Shown here piece after piece: positions 25,378 through 34,770 of a stretch of 64,000 bases of DNA. Location: assembly GCA_003242685.1 (NCBI GenBank), contig QGVD01000011.1:3069-67068 (forward strand). Reading direction: 5' to 3'. The notes below the pieces were generated by a model. That model was not told the origin of the DNA, searched no databases, and was given only the letters and a program-made list of their open reading frames with translations. This DNA is from Pseudomonadota bacterium. GTDB taxonomy: Bacteria; Pseudomonadota; Gammaproteobacteria; Steroidobacterales; Steroidobacteraceae. The translations under genes were made by a program, and so were the position numbers. Each line of letters starts with the position of its first letter. Position 1 is the first letter of the stretch.

Positions 25378-25409
25378 AAGAGAAGCTCCCGGTTCGAAAG
25401 AACCTGCGG

Positions 25410-25439
25410 AAGGGCCGGAAGAGCGATCTTCCGGCCCTT
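25410..25439 (+). terminator. Terminator after the TonB cluster
   Basis: AAGGGCCGGAAG (25410-25421) and CTTCCGGCCCTT (25428-25439) form a perfect 12-bp stem with a 6-base loop, 32 bases after the TPR gene stop. Only a short T-rich stretch follows. It separates the TonB cluster from panD, whose ribosome site begins at 25451. Confidence 0.75.
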
Positions 25440-25466
25440 CATCGTCATGCAAGGAGGAATACCGGC

Positions 25467-25931
25467 GTGGATGACGAGGCCGGTGACGTGTCGCACATCG
25501 AGATGCCGGCAGGCACCATCGAGGTCGTGCGCGCCAAGCTCCACGACATCCGCGTGACCGGGGCCGATCTCAACTATCACGGCTCCGTCACGCTCGACCC
25601 CGAGCACTGCGAGGAGGTCGGAATCCTCCCGCTCGAGTTCGTGGAAGTCTGGAACAAGGCTTCCGGAGCGCGTCTCTCCACCTACGTCATCTGGGGCGAG
25701 CGGGGCTCGCGCTGCTGCATCCTCAACGGCGCGGCGGCACGCACGTGCCAGGTCGGCGATCCGGTCATCATCGTCGCGCGCCTCACCATCTCACCGTCGG
25801 CGCTCGTCCAGCTCCGCCCGCGCGTCGCCGTCTTCGACGCGGAGAACCGCATCATCGACCGCCTGGAGTATCGCGTCCATGCCGACGACAACGGGGCGCT
25901 GCGCTTCGAGACGGTCCGCATGCGCGGCTGA
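25467..25931 (+). CDS. panD: PanD, aspartate 1-decarboxylase (extended form)
   Basis: Pyruvoyl enzyme making beta-alanine from aspartate for pantothenate and CoA. The self-cleavage pair is Gly39-Ser40 (NYHGSVTL); Lys24 (RAKLHD), Arg69 and Tyr73 (RLSTYVI), and the NGAAAR motif are all conserved. At 154 aa it is about 25-30 residues longer than typical PanD (~126 aa), with an N-terminal lead and a C-terminal extension (from about residue 120). The GTG at 25467 follows AGGAGG by nine bases; the family core begins at about residue 18. It stands alone, without panB or panC. Confidence 0.88.
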   Translation: MDDEAGDVSHIEMPAGTIEVVRAKLHDIRVTGADLNYHGSVTLDPEHCEEVGILPLEFVEVWNKASGARLSTYVIWGERGSRCCILNGAAARTCQVGDPVIIVARLTISPSALVQLRPRVAVFDAENRIIDRLEYRVHADDNGALRFETVRMRG

Positions 25932-25989
25932 GTAGGTCCCGTTCAGGGTCGCGGCGATCCTCCGCAGGCGACCGGAAGCCCGTTTGCAG

Positions 25990-25995
25990 CATAAT
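25990..25995 (+). promoter_or_regulatory. Possible -10 element before the peroxiredoxin gene
   Basis: CATAAT (25990-25995) matches five of six bases of the -10 consensus in a GC-rich gap, 99 bases before the peroxiredoxin ATG. No convincing -35 is visible, so this is only a candidate. Confidence 0.3.
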
Positions 25996-26094
25996 TGCGG
26001 CGGCATGCCGCGCCGTCCGCCGACCGTGTTTCTTCCGGATCGGCGCCCACGGTGCGGAGGACGAGGAATCCAGACGCTTCCCAGGAGACCTACC

Positions 26095-26577
26095 ATGGCG
26101 ATCAAAGCAGGCGAGCGCATGCCCGCAGGCACGTTCAAGACGATGACCGCGGACGGTCCGAAGAACGTCACGACGGACGAGCTGTTCAAGAACAAGAAAG
26201 TGGTGCTGTTCTCGGTGCCGGGGGCCTTCACGCCGACCTGCGACGCCAAGCATCTGCCCGGCTTCATCCAGCTCGCCGATCAGATCAAGGCCAAGGGCGT
26301 CGATACGATCGCCTGCATGGCCGTGAACGACGTGTTCGTGATGAGCGCCTGGGGCAGGTCGGCAGGTGCCGGCGACAAGGTGCTCATGCTCGCCGACGGC
26401 AACGGCGACTACGCGAAGGCGCTCGGACTCGAGATGGATGCGCGCGGCTTCGGAATGGGCATGCGCAGCCAGCGTTTTGCGATCGTCATCGAGGACGGCG
26501 TGGCGAAGCACGTCTTCGTCGAGGAGCCGGGACAGTTCAAGGTGTCTTCCGCCGAGCACGTGCTCGCCAATCTCTAG
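26095..26577 (+). CDS. Peroxiredoxin, Prx5 / AhpE-like type
   Basis: Thiol peroxidase of 160 aa. The peroxidatic Cys49 lies in VPGAFTPTCDAKHLPGF, the Prx5 hallmark, and Cys74 (TIACMAVND) is a possible resolving or structural cysteine. RSQRFAIVIEDGVAKHVFVE is the conserved C-terminal region. The product reduces hydrogen or organic peroxides using glutaredoxin or glutathione in related proteins. The ATG at 26095 follows CAGGAGACCTACC. The MDR reductase gene starts 11 bases after its stop, so the two may be cotranscribed. Confidence 0.92.
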   Translation: MAIKAGERMPAGTFKTMTADGPKNVTTDELFKNKKVVLFSVPGAFTPTCDAKHLPGFIQLADQIKAKGVDTIACMAVNDVFVMSAWGRSAGAGDKVLMLADGNGDYAKALGLEMDARGFGMGMRSQRFAIVIEDGVAKHVFVEEPGQFKVSSAEHVLANL

Positions 26578-26588
26578 GCCGACAGCGC

Positions 26589-27665
26589 ATGGCAGCCGAA
26601 GCGCTGCACATCCGTTCCGCGGTAGACCGCAATCAGCGCATCCTCCTCGCGCGGCGGCCTTCGGGGCTGCCCGCGCCGGAGGATTTCGCGACGGATACGA
26701 CGGCGATCCCGACGCCGGGCCCCGGGCAGTTCCTGGCGCGGACGATCTACCTGTCGCTGGATCCGTACTACTGCGATCTCATGCAGGATCCGGCGGGCTC
26801 GCTGCTTCCCGGCGACCTGATGCCGGGCGAGACGGTTTCGCAGATCCTCGAGTCGCGGCATCCGGACTACCGTCCCGGCGAGTACGTGCTCACGCGCAAC
26901 GGATGGCAGCAGTACGCGCTGTCGAGCGGGCAGGGCGTGCGGCGACTCGATCCGGCGGTGGCTCCGATCTCCACCGCGCTCGGAGTGCTCGGGATTCCCG
27001 GCCTCGCGGGCTATGCCGGCATCGTCTACATCGGCACGCCGAGACCCGGCGAGACCGTCGTCGTCTCCGCTGCAACGGGCCCCGTCGGCTGCACCGCAGG
27101 ACAGGTTGCGCGGCTCGTAGGCGCGCGGCCGGTCGGTATCGCGGGTACCGACGAGAAGTGCGCTTATGCCGTCGAGGAGCTCGGCTACGCGGACTGCATC
27201 AACTACAAGCGCCCGGATTTCGCTGCGGAGCTGCGGAGGGCCTGCCCGGACGGCATCGACGTCTATTTCGACAACGTCGGTGGCGAGATCCTCGCGACCG
27301 TTCTCGCCTGTCTCGCGCCGAAGGCGCGGATCGTCCTCTGCGGCACGATGGATTCGTATCGGAGCGTTTCACCGCTGCCGGGTCCGACGCTGCGGCCATT
27401 GATCAGCGCGCGTGCCACCATGACGGGGCTCGTGGTGGACGACTACCTCGACCGATTGCCCGTCCTCGTGAGAGTCGTCGGTGCGTGGATCCAGTCGGGT
27501 CAGTTCCGCTATCGCGAAGACGTGACGGACGGGCTCGAGAATGCGCCTGCGGCGTTCTGCCGGCTGATGCGCGGTGAGAACTTCGGCAAGGCGCTGGTGC
27601 GCGTGGGTCCCGAGCACCTCGGCACGCCCGCGACTGCATCGCGAACGGGGCAGGGCGGCCGCTGA
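26589..27665 (+). CDS. MDR-family NADP-dependent oxidoreductase (CurA/PTGR-like)
   Basis: A 358-aa zinc-free medium-chain reductase. The nucleotide-binding motif is AATGPVGCTAGQVARLVGA, and SLDPYYCDLMQDP resembles the SLDPYMRGRM segment of leukotriene/prostaglandin reductases and of E. coli CurA. Members reduce activated double bonds of enones, including lipid peroxidation products, which fits the adjacent peroxiredoxin. Residues such as YFDNVGGEILATVLACLAPKA are typical. The exact substrate cannot be predicted. Confidence 0.87.
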   Translation: MAAEALHIRSAVDRNQRILLARRPSGLPAPEDFATDTTAIPTPGPGQFLARTIYLSLDPYYCDLMQDPAGSLLPGDLMPGETVSQILESRHPDYRPGEYVLTRNGWQQYALSSGQGVRRLDPAVAPISTALGVLGIPGLAGYAGIVYIGTPRPGETVVVSAATGPVGCTAGQVARLVGARPVGIAGTDEKCAYAVEELGYADCINYKRPDFAAELRRACPDGIDVYFDNVGGEILATVLACLAPKARIVLCGTMDSYRSVSPLPGPTLRPLISARATMTGLVVDDYLDRLPVLVRVVGAWIQSGQFRYREDVTDGLENAPAAFCRLMRGENFGKALVRVGPEHLGTPATASRTGQGGR

Positions 27666-27672
27666 AGGATTT

Positions 27673-28626
27673 TCAGCGGTTCTCGTCGAGCAGCGCTTCG
27701 AGCTCCGGCAGGATCTGGAACAGATCGCCCACGAGCCCGTAGTCGGCCACCTCGAAGATCGGCGCGTCCGGGTCCTTGTTGATCGCCACGATCGTGCGCG
27801 CGTCCTTGATGCCCGTCAGGTGCTGAATCGCCCCCGAGATGCCGATGGCGATGTAGAGCTCGGGCGCGATGATCTTGCCCGTCTGCCCCACCTGCAGGTC
27901 ATTGGGCGCATAGCCCGCATCGACCGCCGCACGCGAGGCGCCGACCGCTGCGCCGATCTTGTCGGCGAGCCGGTAGAGCATCTTGAAGTTCTCGGCCGAG
28001 CCGAACGCCCGCCCGCCCGAGACCACCCGCCGCGCGGACTGAAGATCAGGTCGATCGGAAGCTGCCGCCGAGAGTGATACGAAGCGCGTGTGGGTCGGAA
28101 GCTCCACGGTCACCGGAACCGACTCGATGGTGGCGCTGCCGCCTTCCGCTGCGGCATCGAAGGAGGCCGTGCGCACCGTGCCGACCACCGGCCCCGTGCC
28201 CTCGACCTCCACGGTGAGGATCGCATTGCCCGCGTATACCGGGCGGCGGAAGCGCCGCTCGCCCTCGACGGCCATGATGTCGGAGACCTGCGCACAGTCG
28301 AGAAGCGCGGCGATGCGCGGCATCAGGTCCTTGCCGAACGTGGTCGAGGGCCCGAGCAGGTGCGTGTACTGCCCGGCAAGGGCGACGAGCTGCGGTGCGA
28401 GCACCGCAGCCCGCGGGTGGGCGTTCTCCGGGTGCTCGAGCACGAGGACGCGAGAGACCCCTTCGAGATGCGCTGCAGCCTGCGCGAGCTCCCCCGCCGA
28501 GGCGGCGCACACCGCGATATCGATCTGCGCGCCCGGGATCCCGCGGGCGCAGGTGACGCACCGGGCGGTGCTGGGATTGAGCCGGGCACCGTCGTGCTCG
28601 GCGACGATCAGGACCTTGCTGCTCAC
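27673..28626 (-). CDS. etfA: EtfA, electron transfer flavoprotein alpha subunit
   Basis: FAD-binding subunit of 317 aa that passes electrons from acyl-CoA dehydrogenases to ETF-ubiquinone oxidoreductase. The C-terminal FAD domain shows RRVVSGGRAFGS, GYAPNDLQVGQTGKIIAPELYIAIGISGAIQH and VAINKDPDAPIFEVADYGLVGD, with the ends of the FAD loop intact. The GTG at 28626 overlaps the etfB stop (GTGA, 28623-28626). It is the second gene of an etfBA operon. Confidence 0.96.
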   Translation of the reverse strand: MSSKVLIVAEHDGARLNPSTARCVTCARGIPGAQIDIAVCAASAGELAQAAAHLEGVSRVLVLEHPENAHPRAAVLAPQLVALAGQYTHLLGPSTTFGKDLMPRIAALLDCAQVSDIMAVEGERRFRRPVYAGNAILTVEVEGTGPVVGTVRTASFDAAAEGGSATIESVPVTVELPTHTRFVSLSAAASDRPDLQSARRVVSGGRAFGSAENFKMLYRLADKIGAAVGASRAAVDAGYAPNDLQVGQTGKIIAPELYIAIGISGAIQHLTGIKDARTIVAINKDPDAPIFEVADYGLVGDLFQILPELEALLDENR

Positions 28627-29372
28627 AGGAGCCCCTTCTGCTTCAGTGCCTCTACAAGCTCACGCGCATCCTTCACCCGCACGCCCTTCTGCCGCTGCGG
28701 CGGCGGATCGGTCCGCAGGGTCTTCACCCGCACCCGGGGCTCGACCCCCAGGCTCTCGAGCGGGAGCGTCTCGAGGGGCTTCTTCTTCGCCTTCATGATC
28801 TCGGGCAGCTTCACGTAGCGCGGCTCGTTGAGCCTGAGATCCGTGGTGAAGACCGCCGGCAGATCGACCTCGAGCACCTCGAGCCCGGCGTCGACCTCGC
28901 GCGTGACCTGCGCGGTGGAATCAGAAAGCTCGATCTTCGAGGCGAAGGTGGCCTGCGGGCGGCCCCAGAGTGCCGCGAGCATCTGACCGGTCTGGTTGTT
29001 GTCGTCGTCGATCGCCTGCTTGCCGAGGATGACCGCGAAGGGCTGCTCGCGCTCGATGAGCTTCAGGAACACGCGGGCTGCGGTGAGCGGCTCGATGAGG
29101 GCATCCGACTGCACGTGCAGTGCGCGGTCGGCACCCATCGCAAGCGCGGTACGGAGCTGCTGGGCGCAGTCCGCCGGGCCGATCGTGGCTACTACCACCT
29201 CTTCGGCCTGCCCGCGCTCGCGGATGCGCAGCGCCTCCTCGAGCGCGATCTCGTCGAACGGGTTGATGCTCATCTTCACCCCGTCCGTGATCACGCCCGA
29301 GCCGTCGGGCTTGACCCGGATGCGCACGTTGAAATCGACCACGCGTTTGATGCCGACGAGAATGCGCTTCAT
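28623..29372 (-). CDS. etfB: EtfB, electron transfer flavoprotein beta subunit
   Basis: AMP-binding subunit of 249 aa. It begins MKRILVGIKRVVDFNVRIRV and carries MSINPFDEIALEEALRIRE, LGKQAIDDDNNQTGQMLA, and the ETF beta signature region with VDAGLEVLEVDLPAVFTTDLRLNEPRY. It pairs with the following etfA. A possible minus-strand -10, TATACT (29452-29447), lies about 70 bases upstream of the start. It supports beta-oxidation enzymes such as the FadB-like protein elsewhere in the window. Confidence 0.96.
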   Translation of the reverse strand: MKRILVGIKRVVDFNVRIRVKPDGSGVITDGVKMSINPFDEIALEEALRIRERGQAEEVVVATIGPADCAQQLRTALAMGADRALHVQSDALIEPLTAARVFLKLIEREQPFAVILGKQAIDDDNNQTGQMLAALWGRPQATFASKIELSDSTAQVTREVDAGLEVLEVDLPAVFTTDLRLNEPRYVKLPEIMKAKKKPLETLPLESLGVEPRVRVKTLRTDPPPQRQKGVRVKDARELVEALKQKGLL

Positions 29373-29484
29373 CCTCTGCTCCGTGGACGCGGCATGCCGG
29401 TGCTCGCTCGAGAGACGCCGGACCGCGTCGGTTTGGCGAGGCGCGCAGTATAGCCAGCCGCGTTGCGGGCCGCACGGCGATGCG

Positions 29485-29514
29485 TTGACTTGACGAAAGC
29501 GCGCTTCCTAGACT
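29485..29514 (+). promoter_or_regulatory. Candidate promoter of the ABC transporter operon
   Basis: TTGACT (29485-29490) and TAGACT (29509-29514) are separated by 18 bases, the same hexamers as the metX promoter. The predicted start is about 100 bases before the first permease ATG. It lies in the divergent region with etfB. Confidence 0.5.
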
Positions 29515-29618
29515 TCGGCTCGTTACGTCGCACAGGCCGCTTCACCGAGGCATGCACTTCGTCGCCCGCCCGAATGGCGCGTGCCCGCGCAGCGCGGCAC
29601 TGCGCGGATAATCGCGCG

Positions 29619-30542
29619 ATGTTCCGCTACGCGGTACGCCGCTGCGTCGGAATGCTTCCGACGCTCTTCGTCATTGTCACGCTCGCGTTCTTCGTCATCC
29701 GCCTCGCGCCCGGCGGCCCCTTCGACGAAGAGCAGACACTGCCGCCGGAAGTGAAGGCGAACCTCGAGGCCGCATACGGTCTCGATCGGCCGCTCCACGA
29801 ACAGTATCTGCGTTACGTGGCAGGGCTCCTGCGCGGCGATTTCGGTCCATCGTTCAGGATGCGCGACGTCGGCGTCTCGGAGCTCATCGCGCGCGGCCTG
29901 CCGGTGAGTCTCACGCTCGGCGTTTCGGCGCTGCTTCTCGCGCTCCTCGTCGGGATACCGCTCGGCGTGCTCGCGGCGCTGCGCGAACGCTCGATCACGG
30001 ATCACGGCGTCACGCTGCTCAGCTCGCTCGCGATCGCGCTGCCTGCGTTCGTCAGCGGTCCGCTGCTCGCGCTCGTGTTCGGCCTGTATCTCGACGTGCT
30101 GCCGGTCGCGGGATGGGAGAGCGGGCAGCCGCGCTATCTCGTGCTGCCCGTGGTGACGCTGGCGCTGCCGATGATCGCCTACGTCGCGCGGCTCACGCGC
30201 GGGAGTCTCATCGAGGTGATGCGCGCGAGCTTCGTGCGCACGGCGCGCGCGAAGGGTATTCCGGAATCGCAGGTGATCCGCCGGCATGCACTGCGTCCCG
30301 CGCTGCTGCCCGTCGTCAGTTATCTCGGGCCGGCAGCGGCGTTCGCCGTGACGGGATCGCTCGTCGTCGAGACGGTCTTCGGTCTGCCGGGCACCGGCCG
30401 CTATCTGGTCCAGGGCGCCATCAATCGCGACTACACGCTCGTGATGGGCATGATCGTCGTGTACGGCTCGCTCACGCTTCTCTGCAACCTGCTCGCCGAT
30501 CTGATCTACGGCTGGCTCGATCCGCGGGTGCGCTATGAGTGA
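29619..30542 (+). CDS. ABC transporter permease, OppB/DppB type
   Basis: Inner-membrane permease of 307 aa for peptides or nickel-like substrates. The N-terminus RYAVRRCVGMLPTLFVIVTLAFF and the signature APGGPFDE, then the EAA loop MRASFVRTARAKGIPESQVIRRHALR, are characteristic of OppB-like proteins. About six membrane helices are visible. It is translationally coupled to the next permease (8-base overlap). The substrate is unknown because no binding protein gene is nearby. Confidence 0.9.
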   Translation: MFRYAVRRCVGMLPTLFVIVTLAFFVIRLAPGGPFDEEQTLPPEVKANLEAAYGLDRPLHEQYLRYVAGLLRGDFGPSFRMRDVGVSELIARGLPVSLTLGVSALLLALLVGIPLGVLAALRERSITDHGVTLLSSLAIALPAFVSGPLLALVFGLYLDVLPVAGWESGQPRYLVLPVVTLALPMIAYVARLTRGSLIEVMRASFVRTARAKGIPESQVIRRHALRPALLPVVSYLGPAAAFAVTGSLVVETVFGLPGTGRYLVQGAINRDYTLVMGMIVVYGSLTLLCNLLADLIYGWLDPRVRYE

Positions 30543-31407
30543 AGTCGCGACGCCGATCGAGAGCGGGCTCTGGACCGATGTCTGGCAGCGCCTCAGGCGC
30601 AGGCGCTCGGTGCACGCGGCGGCGGGCGTTCTTGCGCTTCTCGTGTTCCTCGCGTGGATCGGCCCGGCGCTGAGCCCTCATGCGTACGATGCGCTCGACT
30701 GGGAGCGCATGGGCGCTCCGCCGCAGCTCGAAGCGGCGCACTGGCTGGGCACGGACCGGCTCGGCCGCGATCTCTTCGTGCGCACCCTGCATGCGCTGCG
30801 TCTGTCGCTCCTCATCGGGCTGCTCGCCGCGCTCGTGAGCGTGCTCATCGGCATCACCTGGGGAGCCGTAGCGGGCTATTTCGGCGGCCGGGTCGACGCC
30901 GTGATGATGCGCACGGTGGACGTGCTCTATTCGCTGCCCTACGTGTTCATCGTCATCGTCCTCGCCTCGCTCTTCGAGCGCGGGAGCCTGGCCGCGCTGT
31001 TCCTGGCGATCGGTGCGGTCGGATGGCTCACGATGGCGCGGATCGTCAGGGGGCAGACGCTCGCGCTTCGCCGGCGCGAGTTCATCGAGGCGGCGATCGC
31101 GTGCGGCGCGGGGAGCGGTTCCATTCTCGTGCGTCACGTGGTGCCGAACGTGATCGGCCCTGTGGTCGTTTACGCGACGCTCACCGTGCCGCAGATGATC
31201 CTGTTCGAGAGTTTCCTGAGCTTTCTCGGGCTCGGCGTGCAGGAGCCGCTCGCGAGTCTGGGCAGTCTCATCAACGACGGGGCGCGCGAGATGGAAAGTG
31301 CGCCGTGGCTGCTCGTCTTCCCGGCAGGCGTGCTCATGCTGCTGCTCGTGAGCTTCAGCGTCCTCGGCGACGGGTTACGCGATGCACTCGATCCCCGTGC
31401 AGAGTGA
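30535..31407 (+). CDS. ABC transporter permease, OppC/DppC type
   Basis: Second permease, 290 aa, with the OppC N-terminal segment (RRRSVHAAAGVLALLVFLAW), HWLGTDRLGRDLFVRTLHALRLSL and the EAA-like loop RREFIEAAIACGAGSGSILVRHVVPN. About six helices. It forms the transmembrane channel with the OppB-type protein upstream and overlaps it by eight bases. Confidence 0.9.
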   Translation: MSEVATPIESGLWTDVWQRLRRRRSVHAAAGVLALLVFLAWIGPALSPHAYDALDWERMGAPPQLEAAHWLGTDRLGRDLFVRTLHALRLSLLIGLLAALVSVLIGITWGAVAGYFGGRVDAVMMRTVDVLYSLPYVFIVIVLASLFERGSLAALFLAIGAVGWLTMARIVRGQTLALRRREFIEAAIACGAGSGSILVRHVVPNVIGPVVVYATLTVPQMILFESFLSFLGLGVQEPLASLGSLINDGAREMESAPWLLVFPAGVLMLLLVSFSVLGDGLRDALDPRAE

Positions 31408-31456
31408 GGCGCTTTCCGTGGAGCAGGGCGCGGCTCGAAGCACTTCAGGCGATTCC

Positions 31457-32436
<980 letters not shown>

Positions 32437-32440
<4 letters not shown>

Positions 32441-33417
32441 CGAATGCGCTGCTCCGTGTCGTGGGACTGCGCGTGCGCTTCGCGGCGGGCCGCGGTGCCA
32501 GCGTCCACGCGCTCGACGGTGTCGATCTCGAGCTCCGCGAAGGGGAGGCGCTCGGTGTGGTCGGCGAGTCGGGCTGCGGCAAGTCGACGCTCGTTCGCGC
32601 GATCCTGCAGCTCGTGCGTCCCACATCGGGTACCGTGGTGTGGCTGGGGCGCGCGCTCGACGAAATGCCCGCACGCGAGCTGCGCTCGGCGCGGCGCGAC
32701 CTGCAGATCGTTTTCCAGGATCCGCTCGCGAGCCTCGATCCGCGCATGACGGTCGGCGAGATCGTCGCGGAGCCGCTGCGGATTCATCGCCCCGATCTGA
32801 ACGCGGAAGCCCGCCGCCGGGAAGTGCACCAGATGCTCGCGCGAGTGGGGCTGCCGCCCGACGCGGCGGCCCGCTATCCGCACCAGTTCAGCGGCGGGCA
32901 GTGCCAGCGCATCGGGATCGCGCGCGCGATGATCCTGCGGCCGAAGCTCCTCGTGTGCGACGAGCCGGTGAGCGCCCTCGACGTCTCCGTGCAGGCCCAG
33001 ATCATCGAGCTGCTGCACGACCTCAAGCGCGAATGCGGCACCGCGCTGCTCTTCGTCAGCCACAACCTCGCGGTCGTGCGGCGCCTCTGCGAGCGGCTTC
33101 TGGTGCTCTATCTCGGACGGATGATGGAGCTGGGACCGACCGACGCGATCTATGCCGATCCGCGTCATCCCTATACGCGTGCGCTCCTCGAGGCGATCCC
33201 GGTTCCCGACCCTGACGTGCAGCCGGCGCGGCTCAGCCATGTGCTGCCCGGGGAGCCGCCGTCGCCGCTCTCGCCTCCGAGCGGCTGCGTCTTCCGCACC
33301 CGGTGCCCGCATGCCGTGGAGGTCTGCGCCCGGCAGGTTCCCTCCTGGGAAACCGATTCGGCCGGGCGAGGAATCGCCTGCGTGCGCTGGCGGGAAATCG
33401 GACCGGAATCGGCGTAG
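32437..33417 (+). CDS. ABC transporter ATP-binding protein, OppF/DppF type
   Basis: Second ATPase, 326 aa, starting at a GTG that overlaps the previous stop. Walker A VGESGCGKST, Q-loop VFQDPLASLDP, signature FSGGQCQRIGIARAM, Walker B LLVCDEPVSALD, and the C-terminal CVFRTRCPHAVEVC cluster are intact. It completes a heterodimeric ATPase for the importer. The four-gene operon has no substrate-binding gene before or after it. Confidence 0.9.
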
Positions 33418-33465
33418 AAGCGGCAGTTCCGTGCACCGCGGGCGCCGAACGGCTATGCTCCGGTC

Positions 33466-34740
33466 ATGAACACCGAGAACCCGATAAAGCCCAGCGACAG
33501 CCTCCGCCACGTCCGCTACGAGATCCGCGGGCGGCTCGCGCGCCGCGCGCACGAGCTGCAGCGTCTCGGCTACGAGATCATCTCGCTCAACATCGGCAAT
33601 CCGGGCGCCTTCGGGTTCCGCACGCCGGAGACCATGCGGCTCGCCATGATCGAGAACATGCCGGCGAGCGAGGGCTATTGCCATCAGAAGGGCATCTTCC
33701 CCGCACGAGAAGCCATCGCCATGCAGCAGCAGGAGCGCGGCGTGCAGGGCGTGACGGCCGAGGAGGTGTTCATCGGCAACGGCGTGAGCGAGCTCATCGA
33801 TCTCTGCCTGCGCGCGCTCCTCAACGACGGGGACGAAGTGCTCGTTCCGAGCCCCGACTACCCGCTGTGGACCGCGGCGGTCACTCTCAACCGCGGCAAG
33901 GCCGTGCACTATCCCTGCCGTCCGGAGAACGGCTTCGTGCCGGATCCGCAGGAGGTGGAACGGCTGGTCACTCCGCGGACGCGCGCGATCGTCGTCATCA
34001 ACCCGAACAATCCCACCGGCGCGGTATATCCGCGTCACGTGCTCGAAGGGCTGGCGCGCATCGCCGAGCGGCGCGGTCTCGTGGTGTTCAGCGACGAGAT
34101 CTACGACCAGATCGTGTATGACGGCGCGCAGTTCGTCCCGATGGCGACCCTCGTGCGGGACACGCTCTGCGCCACGATGTCGGGGCTCTCCAAGGTGTAC
34201 CGTGCCTGCGGCTATCGCGTGGGCTGGGTCGCCTTCTCGGGCAAGGTGCGGGCCGCGTCGGACTATCTCGCGGGCCTCGAGCTCCTGAGCTCCCTGCGCC
34301 TCTGCAGCAACGTGCCGGCGCAGTGGGCCGTGCAGACGGCGCTCGGCGGCTATCAGAGCATCCGTGATCTCACCGCGCCGGGCGGCAGGCTCTACGAGTC
34401 GCGGCAGGCGATCATCAATGCCGTGCAGTCGAGCCGCTTCCTGCGCCTGACGCCGCCTGCGGGTGCCATGTACGCCTTCATCGGCGTCGACACGACGGAG
34501 CTGCCGGATTTCGACGACCACCAGTTCGCGCTCGATCTCCTCGAGCAGAAGCACGTGCTCGTCGCGCCGGGAGTGAGCTTCAACGTCCCGTACCGGACCC
34601 ATTTCCGCGTGACGAATCTTCCGGATTCGGCCATGCTTCGCGACGTCTTCGGCCGCATCGAGGAGCTGCTTGCGGCCTACGCCAGCGCACCGCGCGCCGT
34701 TTCCGGGAAGGTCGTCGAGGCCGCGCAGCGCTTCAAGTAG
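33466..34740 (+). CDS. alaA: AlaA-like alanine-synthesising aminotransferase
   Basis: Fold-type I PLP aminotransferase of 424 aa, closest by pattern to the AlaA/YfbQ group that makes alanine from pyruvate and glutamate. Features: RLGYEIISLNIGNPGAFGFRT, INPNNPTGAVYP, FSDEIYDQIVYDGA and the PLP lysine in MSGLSKVYRACGYRVGW. The gene lies 48 bases after the ABC ATPase and may be cotranscribed with it or have its own promoter. An aspartate-type transaminase remains possible. Confidence 0.85.
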   Translation: MNTENPIKPSDSLRHVRYEIRGRLARRAHELQRLGYEIISLNIGNPGAFGFRTPETMRLAMIENMPASEGYCHQKGIFPAREAIAMQQQERGVQGVTAEEVFIGNGVSELIDLCLRALLNDGDEVLVPSPDYPLWTAAVTLNRGKAVHYPCRPENGFVPDPQEVERLVTPRTRAIVVINPNNPTGAVYPRHVLEGLARIAERRGLVVFSDEIYDQIVYDGAQFVPMATLVRDTLCATMSGLSKVYRACGYRVGWVAFSGKVRAASDYLAGLELLSSLRLCSNVPAQWAVQTALGGYQSIRDLTAPGGRLYESRQAIINAVQSSRFLRLTPPAGAMYAFIGVDTTELPDFDDHQFALDLLEQKHVLVAPGVSFNVPYRTHFRVTNLPDSAMLRDVFGRIEELLAAYASAPRAVSGKVVEAAQRFK

Positions 34741-34770
34741 CGTCTCAAGTCAGGCTCCTAAAGTCCTGAT

